DNA from: Lytechinus variegatus
Lineage: Eukaryota > Echinodermata > Echinoidea > Temnopleuroida > Toxopneustidae
Assembly (NCBI RefSeq): GCF_018143015.1
Contig: NC_054743.1
Coordinates: 28,554,934 to 28,618,933, forward strand
DNA: 64,000 nucleotides
Direction: 5' to 3'
Position 1 is the stretch's first letter. Every line of letters begins with the position of its first letter. The position numbers and the translations under genes are program-made. The notes below the pieces were generated by a model. The model saw only the letters and a program-made list of their open reading frames with translations, made no database searches and was not told where the DNA came from. Positions 22,501 through 32,400 of this stretch are shown piece by piece.

Positions 22501-23071
22501 GTCATGGATAGCGCTTATCCAAGTGGCACTTTTGAAGTTTCCATTCTTCTTTTTTAATAATATGTTATTAAACAACTATTCTAAAACTTCCAAAAGACCA
22601 ATAGCCCAATTCGAATCACATTAATCTGCTGCACTTCTGTTTGTAGGTTCTGTGGAAATAATGACAGTACTGCTGCACATGACTTCAAACCGATTTCTAC
22701 TTTTTATTATACTTTGCCTTAGAAAACATCGCAGATCGAAGCGTGCCAGGGAACGTATCGAGATTCCTCTAGATAAAACCAAAAACCCTCAACCTCGCAA
22801 CGTCAGCATCGAGGCACCAATAGAAACTATTCGGGAGTCCGAGGCGCCCGATCCCGCTACCAATGCACTTCTCGTCAACCACGCTAACAACGTACATCGC
22901 CCTAAGAACAGCCTTGGTAGCCATTACAAGAATGATATTGACCCGGAAAGGATTGCGCAAACTTGGCGCGATACTGCTATCGTTACCGATAAGCTGATAT
23001 TCTTCGTGTTGTTGCTGGTGACTGCTACCTCTTGGGTTTATATGATCGTGTCGTTTTTATTCCATTCCTGA
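10398..23071 (+). CDS. Nicotinic acetylcholine receptor-like alpha-type subunit, gene 1 (signal exon not found)
   Basis: Seven exons (10398-10546, 11943-11987, 13131-13240, 19214-19394, 20564-20921, 21172-21370, 22723-23071) join in frame to 463 codons plus stop. The product is a Cys-loop cation-channel subunit of the plasma membrane. Seen in order: N-terminal helix (YEKQLVSDLL), loop A (WTPDISLYEN), 13-residue Cys-loop (C-PIDITYFPYDVQE-C), loop B tryptophan (GPWAYM), vicinal Cys pair (VLCCDNRTW), M1, M2 with the GEK cation filter, M3, a short cytoplasmic loop and M4 near the C-terminus. The 45- and 110-bp exons are typical of nicotinic receptor genes. Exon 10398 begins inside a codon, so an upstream exon carrying the signal peptide must exist; I could not find it. 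The residue two before the Cys pair is Val where nicotinic alpha subunits have Tyr. Gene 2 is the tandem paralogue. Confidence 0.93.
11660..11940 (+). repeat. Pyrimidine-rich tract before the 45-bp exon
   Basis: About 280 bases of C/T-dominated low-complexity sequence run directly into the acceptor of the 45-bp exon. The open frame across it is a low-complexity artefact. A tract this long could serve as a splicing-regulator binding platform, which is inference. Confidence 0.6.
11943..11987 (+). CDS. Channel gene 1, 45-bp exon
   Basis: Encodes DEAHQQIMLLNFMRM, matching the D-E-x-x-Q-x-L-x-x-x-x-x-x-x-M strand of nicotinic receptors. A long pyrimidine tract precedes the acceptor and the donor is GTAAGA. 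Confidence 0.92.
12720..12795 (-). mobile_element. tRNA-derived SINE fragment
   Basis: On the minus strand a B-box-like GGTTCGAAACC sits in GGGAGGTTCGAAACCTC, followed by CCGTTGGATGAAGCACTTTG, a typical post-tRNA SINE tail. The A-box is weak. It lies in intron 3 of channel gene 1. Confidence 0.35.
12929..13030 (+). mobile_element. tRNA-derived SINE fragment
   Basis: A B-box-like GGTTCAAGCCC at about 12971 is followed by TTTCGGTTGGTGACGTGAAG and GGGTCAGTCCCATC, the kind of tail seen on tRNA-derived SINEs. The 5' half is degenerate. It ends about 100 bp before the 110-bp exon. Confidence 0.35.
13131..13240 (+). CDS. Channel gene 1, 110-bp exon (loop A)
   Basis: Encodes MWIDENLTWDPSEYGGVN and then VWTPDISLYE. 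It contains an N-L-T glycosylation sequon and the conserved loop A tyrosine. It ends in phase 2 at GTAAGC. Its first 50 bases differ from gene 2 at a single silent site. Confidence 0.95.
15664..16182 (+). promoter_or_regulatory. Possible nested promoter and short first exon inside intron 4
   Basis: A TATATAAAACGG box at about 15667 is followed downstream by ACAATGG at 16108. From ATG 16110 the frame is open for 24 codons (MEEGERTSFNDTEYRTSSDS and a few more) up to a strong donor GCGGTAAGTAG at 16183. A strong acceptor (TTTACTCTTTCCAG) lies at about 16510, with AATAAA about 20 bp after a stop at 16650. The phases do not give a long protein. This may be a small or non-coding transcript, or chance. 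Confidence 0.2.
17229..17770. mobile_element. MITE related to family A
   Basis: Left end AAAGGAGAAGTCCACACAATC and right end GTTGATGTGGACTTGACTTTT are inverted repeats, about 540 bp apart, with AT-rich non-coding sequence between. It lies in intron 4 of channel gene 1. Confidence 0.6.
17935..18005 (-). mobile_element. tRNA-derived SINE fragment
   Basis: The minus strand reads GGTCTGTGGCCAAACGTG, then GCGAGGACCCTGGTTCAAAA, resembling a tRNA A-box region and B-box/T-arm. The stems are imperfect, so this is a tRNA-derived repeat and not a tRNA gene. Confidence 0.35.
19214..19394 (+). CDS. Channel gene 1, Cys-loop exon
   Basis: Encodes AQKDFISIQETYILVS, NGSMDWYFPA, the Cys-loop with 13 residues between cysteines, and loop B GPWAYM. 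Acceptor TTTTTCAG, donor GTTAGT, phase 0 end. An almost 6-kb intron precedes it. Confidence 0.95.
20564..20921 (+). CDS. Channel gene 1, exon with loop C, M1 and M2
   Basis: Encodes VHFQLSKQGDTTIDIF, the vicinal Cys pair in DAVLCCDNRTW, the pre-M1 ITIRRMSKFYTK, M1, then SGEKVTLAVSNLLALI (M2). M2 has Glu at -1', Thr 2', Ser 6', Leu 9' and Asp 20', as expected for a cation pore, with unusual Asn 7' and Gln 15'/16'. Confidence 0.96.
21172..21370 (+). CDS. Channel gene 1, M3 exon
   Basis: Encodes the M3 helix (SFFIVMIAMCCAEVLCSIF) and the start of the cytoplasmic loop, RIYHMGGQTEVPWLVRRIML, matching the P-x-W-x-R-R segment that follows M3 in nicotinic subunits. Ends in phase 2 at GTAAGT. Confidence 0.94.
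21886..22284. mobile_element. MITE family D, copy 2
   Basis: Ends GGGCGATTCCATGC and GTATGGAATCGCCC are inverted repeats. The internal hairpin (GTGTCGTAAGGG facing CCCTTACGACGCAC, about 22068-22105) matches that of the copy at 3456. It lies in the last intron of channel gene 1. Confidence 0.65.
22723..23071 (+). CDS. Channel gene 1, last exon: cytoplasmic loop and M4
   Basis: Starts after TTTGCCTTAG with a basic KHRRSKRARER segment, continues through a hydrophilic loop and the amphipathic IAQTWRDTAIVTDKL segment, then the M4 helix, ending FLFHS and TGA. It is 349 bp against 328 bp in gene 2, the only shared exon whose length differs. No AATAAA close to the stop was noticed. Confidence 0.92.
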
Positions 23072-25767
23072 AAATTCGGACTTATCCGGAACAAATCCGA
23101 AATAATTATGCACACACATGTCGAACAAGCACCAGGCCCATTGAATATTTAAAGCGATTTGGGAAAAGAAAGGTTATATTTGGATGTACACTGTTCTCTA
23201 GGCCTACAAATCCTGGACTGCTGTACAAAAGTCACACTTTCAAAATCGACATTGGTCTATCTTTTAAAATGGAAATATTGTAAATTGCCACATAAATAGC
23301 ATTGTAATATTTTGTGGTTTGCTCACTGTTTATTAGATAGCAGTGGTTTATCTAATGAACCTCGTCAATAGGAGCAAAAACTTCTGGCAAGGAAAAAAAA
23401 ACATGATGGACAGCAGTACGCTTGATTCACTACCCAAGTTCCCAGATGATTAGTAATAATGATATGTAATTGCTTTCCAAATGACTTGTAATTTATGTCA
23501 TTTCTTAATAAGACAAATTAGTTACTGATGAGGTGTGTGTTTCATTTAATATTACAGACGTGCGTCAATCATATTTTTATAATGAGATACAAAGGTCGGT
23601 CTAAGACCGACATTTAACGTTATCATTGAAAAAAGACGTAATAGGGAACGGACCTCTACATCCATTTGTAACTTCCCTTACATACCTTTAATTACAAGCG
23701 TACCCCCACAATGCCCAGGATAATGATTAAAGCTAAACTTACAGATTTTCTGGTTTAAATCCTACGACGTTACTATCATGACTATTGTACATCTTAAACA
23801 GTCATTACATTAGTCAAACATTGTCGCATGGTAGTTTACAAGGTTGTTGACATTCATCTTTGAAAAGATTCGTTGTAACCATCAAATGCAGGTTGGCACC
23901 TCAAGTTTCTCAGCGTCCGTAATATCGCCATGTGAGGCGCTATTACGTTTTTATGATGCATTTATTCCACCCCTTGCCATTTTATATGTTTTAAGTAGTC
24001 CTTTAAGACTCACTACCTAACTGTACATATCCATTGCCCGTCTAACACTACTCCCGCAGTGCTATCGATTCGAAAAAAAAATCAAAAAGTAATTTCATTT
24101 AAAACTGGTTTAAGGGATAAGTAAAAAAAATAATGTGTTCAATTTTGTTACCTATAAAGAGAAATAATTTCATAAATGTTCCCTATTATAGTCTGTATCA
24201 ACTTTCAATCTATGAAAGGTGCAAAATATACACGCGTGCTGACAGTTTGCAATGTACATGGGTCTAACTTTAGCAACGTTTTTATTCAATATGCATGGTG
24301 ATTAAGGGTGATTATTTTACCATCAGTGACGTCGATATCTGTTAATGTAATGGATTTTAAAATTCTACATTTTATTTTAATGTCGGATAATTATGATTGA
24401 TATCTACAGATTTGAAATCAAAGGGGAAAGATGTTTAAAAAAGGGGGAAGAACAATGTGGTAATATGCAAATCCCCTTTTGTACCAAGTATCTTTCAACG
24501 AAATTGTAAGATATTTTGACTTTTTTTCTTAATCATTGAGTTTAAAAATGTACTGAGGTGAAAATATGATGTATTAAAAACGCTTGAATTTGTCATCATG
24601 TATGATAAAATGTCATTCCTGTGATTTATCAAAATACATCGATTACCATGCATGTTTACGACAGACAGACCAAAAAGACGATGGTAAAGAAACACAGATA
24701 GAGAAAGAGAGAGATGATGTATTATAAGACTATTGAGATAATGACATACTTGTAAAAAAGAAACATAGCCATTAATCGGAGTCGGAATGTTATCTTAGTG
24801 TATATATGACGATGATGATGATGATGTTGATGATAATGATGATGGTGATGATGATGATACTATTACGGTGTTATGATGATGAAGTTGATGACGACGATGA
24901 TGATGATACCATTACTAGGTTATGATGATGATGATGATGATGGTGATATTGTTACTGTGTTGTATTATTTTGTATTCTTCACCAAAATATTGAAATAATA
25001 ATTTCAAGCGATCTTTTTTTTACTTTTTCGAATATTCATTTCATTAATGTGTGTAGTCTCTGTAGTCTATGTAACGTTATCAGCGATGACTAGTAACAAG
25101 TAGCTTATCACTTCATTCGCTGATTTGTAATTAGAGCCATGAGCGATTCATTAATCAATTATTACTTTTCGTACAGCGCCATTAATCTTCAATACTGTCT
25201 TTTGACACTTGTGCTATGTGGAGGAAACTAATTGACATACTCATTAATTCTACATTTCAATTTGTCATCCGTTACCATGGAGACTAGAGAGATATATGTT
25301 AACAAGCATCGCCTGGCGTAATTACAATCTTGATATAACACAGAGGATACAGTGATATCCTAATCGTGATATCAAGTAGCAAATCATTTACTTTGGTATT
25401 ATGGGTGGGGTGTTTTCGTTCCACTTTATTCAGTGGCGTACCTGGAAAACCTCGTCAAGAGGGGCAAACATTCCTGAAAAAAGTAAATGTGGTCAAAGCC
25501 ACCACCCGACAGATTCTCCTTCTCGTCAACACATTGGATTCTAATACATGTAAAAAATGTCATTAAAATTATGCCCCCCCCCCCCCCCGCCTTCAGATAC
25601 TCTGATTATGGTATCTTCGCAACTGCAACGGGGATGGACTAAATAACACAGACATTAAAGAGATTGCTTTGAAAATGCCCGTCAAAAGACAAAAAACAGC
25701 TGGGAGGTGCTTTTTTTTCAAACTGCTAAACTGGAACAGCAGTTCTGTTCGTCCAGGACGAAACAAT
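23072..25767. other. Region between the two channel genes
   Basis: AT-rich, no coding block recognised. It should hold the 3' UTR of gene 1 and the promoter of gene 2. At about 25431 a CAGTGGCGTACCTGG terminus with a nearby C-run (25573-25588) looks like the end of a non-autonomous DNA element, related to the one at about 40368. Confidence 0.55.
24808..24955. repeat. GAT/TGA microsatellite
   Basis: Imperfect GATGAT repeats interrupted by single-base changes and a duplicated ATACTATTAC-type spacer. Simple sequence, no coding meaning. Confidence 0.9.
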
Positions 25768-25926
25768 GGAGCGTTTAATGAATCGTCTTGTCGGACATTT
25801 AACCCAACAAGCCCTGTTTTATCTGACAGTTACCATAGCAACATTGCTTCTGAGCCAATCAAAATCAAGGAAAGTTGTCAGATCCGATCACTTGACGGAC
25901 GATAATGTTGATGAAACATCGGTACT
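25768..25926. mobile_element. MITE family F ('GCGTTTCATCAA' ends), copy near channel gene 2
   Basis: Reads GGAGCGTTTAATGAATCG through to GATGTTGATGAAACATCGG, and its middle (TCTGACAGTTACCATAGCAA, GGAAAGTTGTCAGATC) is the reverse complement of the element at 43137-43276. It explains the open frame at 25766, which is therefore not a gene. It lies about 420 bp before the gene 2 signal-peptide exon. Confidence 0.7.
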
Positions 25927-26348
25927 ACTGTTCCGATTCACCAAACCTCGACAAAGACTGTTTTGGCATAAAGGGCATTTAACGAGTAGACGGGTCATTT
26001 GGAGCAAGATTACCAACATGTATTTACCGATCGATCCATGTTTTGAGAAGACGACATTCGTTGATTCCCAAAATGTATTTCCCAAGGGTTCGGAGGGTAT
26101 CATTTGCTTGCGTCGAAATCCCTGATTGTTGCTTTTATGTTGCTGTGATGAGGAATAAGCGATATAACTACGCAATACAAGAACGAAAATACAGACGGCG
26201 CCGCCAAGTTATGAGAATTGCTTCATTATGTTCGGTGTGTTATTGCCAAGAAGGTAGCACTCCTCATATGGTTCAAGGAAACGAAGGTGCATCAAACATA
26301 GGTGTGGGAATCACGGTCTTTCTTCTCGCCATGCTTTTGTTCAGAAAT

Positions 26349-26409
26349 ATGAAACTGCTCGTTTCACATTTTGTGCTCTTATTACATATTACAGCGTCGA
26401 GCTCAGACG
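26349..26409 (+). CDS. Channel gene 2, signal-peptide exon
   Basis: Encodes MKLLVSHFVLLLHITASSSD and the first base of the next codon, ending at GTAAGT. It is a short basic N-terminus followed by a hydrophobic core, a classical signal peptide. The upstream ATG at 26331 adds MLLFRN. The phase (one base carried over) matches the exon at 29378 and the missing exon of gene 1. Confidence 0.8.
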
Positions 26410-29400
26410 GTAAGTAAATGCTCAATTTAGATTATCCATCCAATTCAACATTATTCTGGGTTATACTGAAAGAAAATTAACTTGTAGTACTAACATTTAT
26501 TAGGCGTACAATTCGCTGGAACATGCCATTGCATTATTGAAAACGTCGACATGGTCAGCTGCGTTGAGAAATGCCATTCCCAGAATTTGCTACAAGAGAC
26601 AAACCTATATATCAGCTATATTAATATCAACACTCAATATAAAAAGAGGGTTAAAGCGGAAAGCGAAAAAAAAAACGACTGAGGATGCCACTCCAATATA
26701 TGATTTTCTGAACATGAAATCAATTTTATACATAGCCGTAGTTATGCAATTCCTTGAAAAATTACCATTATGAAAAAAAAAACAAAGCCAGTAAATTCAG
26801 TTGTAACAGTTAAAAGCAGTAGTCAGTCCTACACCTTGCAAGTGAAACAAATTATTGCAGAAATCGAAAATACTAGTGCTGGGCACATTTTTCGTATTTA
26901 TCTTTTTATACAATATACAATATTTTATACAATATATAATTCAGAAAATGAAATCATATTTTGTTGTCTTCCGTTCTCTTTGGTTTATTTCTTTCCGTTT
27001 CTCTTTTTTGGTCGTGAACCCCTCCCTCCCCCATGTGGACGCTAGTGGTGGGTATAACCTGTTGCGTTAACCAAAATAATATAAAAATCCAAACATTGCT
27101 ATTAAGAGGATTCCTCTAAGCAAGTATGTTGGGGTGTCCAAACTTTTCTGACTTTTCAAAATATTCGTTAGGCATAAAAAATATTCACAATTTATACAAA
27201 ACCAATTCAAGAAATAGTTACCACATTGACGGCGAGATCGAAAACTATAAAATCTTTGCCGAAAATGTAAAGTAGGTCGAGGGGTTTCGCTGGTATCGCG
27301 ATCTCAAAATTCTATTCCGATTGGCGAATGCACGCTGTGTTGAAAAACCGTTCTGAAAAAGTGTGACCTAACTTAATTCGCGGACCAAATATTTTGTGGA
27401 GATTTAAGCAAAAACTCAAGTTCAAAAAGTGAAATATTTATATCAGATTGACGGCAAAATGCTATAGAATTATCACATTTAACTCACATTTGTTTTTCCA
27501 TCATACAAGACGAAAAAAAGTAGGGGGAACATTTGATAATGTGTCCTCCCCTATATACTATTTTTGGTAGGGGTGACACGTCTCCCCCCCGGGATTTCCG
27601 CCCATGTTTTGTAGTAAAAGTGACAAAGGATGCACTCTCACTCATAAAAAGGTAAAATAATCACTTTTGAAAGATTGAAATATCATTGCTTCAGGACTGG
27701 TCCCTCATTAGAGACAAAATAATCTCCTTTAATTGCATGAAGAGTGTATAAATGGAATTATCGAAATAATAAAAAAAAAATTACATTTGGTATCATGATA
27801 TCCTCAAGAGGAAATCAAATCAAAATAAGGTTGTATGTCATCAGACCAAGAATGATTTATAGAGAGAATGATTCACTGTACTGAAATGGCCTGCTTTTAT
27901 CAACCGCCAATCCCTGCTCATATTGGAAGACATATCGGTCCTGGGGCATCATCCACGAACAGTCAAGTAACCGCCAATAAAGATCATCACGCTTCGTCCA
28001 CACAAAACATCTCATTGAATTTTATATCCATCTCGCCAAAATTATATAGCCAGGCATTCCTGTTGTCAATTAAAGAGGTTAAGACACTACGCAGACAAAG
28101 CAATCATTTATTTCTACTTTTTTGTTACAGGAACTTGTACATTATGATTAAAATAAAGCTACTACATTTTCTTTATTTTATGATTTAGATATATAACACT
28201 TTCGATAATTCAGGAAAATAGACAATCGTTCTGTCGGATGAATTTATTTTGGTTATAATCTATGAAACATGTTAATGGTAGGGGTTCATACTTCATCAGT
28301 TTAGAAGGTGCAAAATGGCGATCCATACATGTCGTACGGGAAAATTCGACAACAATTTCTAGTCCCTTAGCTGAATGCTTGAGCAATAAGATTTACTTGT
28401 TTGTCAATAATTAAATTCTACTTGGTAATCATGTGAAAAACTGATAACCAACAAAAATTATGGACAACATAATTTAAACTTGTTGGTTGTCACATTTTCA
28501 TCCAGGCCTAGCACTTTATCATTACCACAGAACAAATGGATGTTCCCCATTAGTGGGAGAGCAGGCTGAAAAATGATGTACGAATATGCAATTTGTCTAG
28601 CGTGGAATTGCCTAAAACAAGTTTACCAATCACAACCCCTGGGAGGGCCACTTGCATTTACGAGTGGATACCATGCGCGACCAAAAAAACACGTAAAAAG
28701 GATGTCTTTTTACGATAGGGCACGTTACGTACGTAACGTGATAAGGGTGTCAAAAACACAAAAATAATGAAAAAGGGTATCTATTTCGCTAGGAAAATTA
28801 CGCGTTTAGGGTCGAATTTGCGAGGATGATAAAACAAAATTAAAATGTTTTATAAAGGATGTCCTTTTTGCCCCAACACTTCGTGTTTAGAGTCCGATTT
28901 GCACGAGGTGTAGAAGGTGGGGTCGTACTAAACCAAATAAGGTAAAGCCGACGACCAAAGGAAAACATTCCTGTACTTGTTTAGGGGTTCATTTCAGGGA
29001 ATATTTGCCAAGAGTATCGTTTTGTTTAACGCATGTACGAATGCGGAGGTGAAAAAAAGGCCTTTAAAAATGACTCGGGTAGAAATGGGCTCTTTTGCTT
29101 CCCTCCCACGGTTGGACAAAAATGTATAAGGCTCTTCTGGTAAAATGTATATTCGCTTCGGTTTGGATTTTTCACACAATGTCAACACATTATGGCTAAC
29201 TTAGTAATTGCACCTTTGTAATGAAATGTATTTTTCTTTTTTTTTTCTTTTGACGGTATCAATGTTTTTGATCGTCGATGATATTAGCGTTTGTATCGTG
29301 TGTACATGTATGGTCATGTTTGTGGAGTATTTTTGTGTCGTGTTGTTTATCTCGTTATCATCTCTCCTCGACAATAGCGACATCGCTTTTCGATGACAGG

Positions 29401-32400
29401 CACGAGAAGCGGCTGGTCTACAACTTACTGGCGAGCTATGGTCCTAGCTCGGTGAGACCCGTGAAGAACTCGTCAACTCAATCAGTTGTCTACTTCAGGC
29501 TACTACCTAAGGAACTCATTAGATTCGTGAGTTAAATAAGAAGAATAATATCCATCGGATAGATGGATGGGGAGGGGATAGATTCGTGCTTTTGGTGGGT
29601 AGCGTAAGGGAGTAACGACAAGGGGATATTTGTTCCCCTTTTTGAAATGATAAAGGTGTTGTCCATTTTGCCAGACCAAATTTTCATTAACCTGCCTTAA
29701 TTTTTCTTCTTTCTTTATTCTTTTTTTCATTCTTATTCTTGATCCTCAATTTTAAATTACCTCGGAAGCCATGTGGCGATCACCCCTGATCTAATACTTT
29801 AAATGTGTCTGGTGATCCAACAGAGATCGTCTCCGCTCACCAGTGATGACCGGCCAAAGCAAAATGGCCGTCCATGAAAATTATACCAATTAGTATGTGA
29901 ATTAACAAACGCATTTCATATTGAGGTTTGTTGTGTACATGCTCAAATGCCGATGAAAAAATATCTGATTCACAATATCAAGAAAAAAAAGAGGATTGAG
30001 GGAAACGGCTTGAAATTGGCAGTTCACTTTCAAATCAATAAGATGTCTGTTATCGTGGTAAATATTCATTTGCATTTTCTCGCGATGATGGTTGAGGCAA
30101 CCATGCTGACTGAAAGAGTACTTTAATCGCCTTTCGTAAATTTAGTTGGAAGCATGCATGATAGTTTCAAATAATAGAATGTTAACTATGTAAGACCAAC
30201 TACCCGCCTTTCGTAAATTTAGTTGGAAGCATTCATGCTAGTTTCAAATTATAGAATGACGCGCAACCTGATCTGGGTTGCTAATATATATTTATTAATA
30301 TCCCTATCTATACAATAGGATGAAGCTAAACAACAGATCACCGTACTCCACTTTATGAGAATGGTAAGTGCATAAAATCTATAATAGTAGATGTTAATTG
30401 ACTGTCATATTTGACGTCAACCAATCAATTAAGTATTGCCATGAAAAATAATAATGATTATTCATTTTCAAATTTAGCATGATTGCCTAGACTTCGTTTT
30501 TGCATTAGGATTGGTTTTGGTTTAACGTTCATGTGCGCATGGGCGGAAATCTCTCCCCTAAAACGGTCATCACCCAAAAAATCTTGCTAGCGATTTTTAC
30601 TGTCAAAGTTGCTTTAAAGGGGAAGTTCACCCTGACAAAAAGTTTATTGTAAAAATAGCAGAAAAAATAATAAAAAATATTGCCGAAGATTTGAGAAAAA
30701 TTCATCAAATAATTAAAAAAATATTAGAATTTCAATTATTTGATTTGTGACGTCATATGCGAGCAGCATTCCTACATAGCAAATGGTAGAAAATCAATGA
30801 AATGTCATTTTCTCAGAAAATTTGAAAATGGTTTTCGCTGTAACTTTTGTATATCAATAGACAAATCATTTCACACCCGATCATGAAAAGAAAACAAAAC
30901 TAAGTCATCAGGAACCATACAAAATTTGAAATTCATACATTTTACATTACATAACACATGGGGCAGCTGCTCGTTTATGACGTCACAAATCCCATATTTT
31001 GAACTCTAATAACTTTCTTACTCTTTAACAGATTTTCCTCAAACCTTCACCAATATTTTTTACTATTTTTTCTGCTATTTTTACAACAAAGTTTTCTTCA
31101 GGGTGAACTTCCCCTTTAAGACATATTTTGTAGAAGTGACGAATGTAGAAGCTTATAACAAAATAATCAGTGAAAAACAATGAGTATTGGTTTCATGACA
31201 AGCTCCCCAGAAGACTGCTTCATTAAGCCGTGAATTCTAATTAACAAAGTTTTGCTATTAGTCATTAAGACGCAAGGTATGCGGTGGCATAAAGAAATAA
31301 ACGTGGGATACCTCACGACTTGAATACCGCCCTGGTGCGAATTTTGATAAATCGGTTACTAAATTTCGAGGCCAAATTCAGTCCATCCCCCACCCCTTTT
31401 ACGCCAATACTGGATGTTTGTTTCTTTTATAACTTTGATGTTATCCCTTTTTTGATGATCAAAAGGGCTGGACCCAATCGTTACGTGATCTATTGCGCAT
31501 TTATACAGTGCGTATCAAAACAAAGTTTACACTTTGAAAAAGAGCTGGGAATACAAAAATATACAACATGTGGGTATTTTTTCACATATAATATTGGTTT
31601 AGGTCTCATCTTTCCAATGAAAGTAAAAGTTTTGACAGAATGTTACAATTGAGTGAGCACTGTCCATTTCTGTAAAGCTCGCAGAAATCTGTTTGCGCAG
31701 AAATGCTTGTTTTCACGCTGTGTCAAGGGGAAAGGGCAAAATCAAACTTGCCCTGCGAAACATTTCTCATACATTTCCCTTGCACTTTTACTCAATTGAA
31801 ATAAAACGGATATATTAAAGCATTTTGTAATTATTGGCCACCCAAATTGAAATTTCAACATTTAGTGAGCACAACCTTTACCCTTTTTGTGCCAGCTGGA
31901 TCTGAGGACATAACTGAATCTGAACAAAAGTTTACATCAGACATCTCCAGCATTGTTTTTCAATGAGTTTTTATTATTTGAAGTGGGTAATTTACATTTC
32001 ATTTTTCATCTAATACTTGTTTTTCCACACTTTTCCCAAGCTTGACAATGATTTACAAAATTAAAATCAAGCCTAAGTCATTGCATGTAAATCACATCTC
32101 AGTGTAAAGCAAATAACGTCTCGATAGCCTTGGTGTATGGGGGAGTGGGGTTGGGCGCAATGCACTCTTCGAAGTGTTTTGGGCAAGGAAACAAGTTTAA
32201 AAAGGTGAAAGAAATCTTCAAATCAATTTATCTAGCTGAATTCCACGTTTTCTTCGTGATTAAGGTCTACTTTTATTTGCATAACTATTTCAAAGTTCTG
32301 CGCAAATCATTTTTCACTAAATTTTCAAAAGCAAGTGGTGCTTACTCAAGCGGAAATATTTGTTGACAGTTATATCGTCATAAATGGACCTATACTAATG

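Noticed and set aside
25766-26125. 119-codon open frame upstream of channel gene 2
   Set aside because: Its first part is a family F MITE also present at 43137 in reverse, so the frame is fortuitous.
29391-29398. GATGACAG as the acceptor of channel gene 2 exon 2
   Set aside because: It would break the reading frame; the acceptor at 29377 restores the phase and aligns TSLFDDR with TSEFGDR of gene 1.
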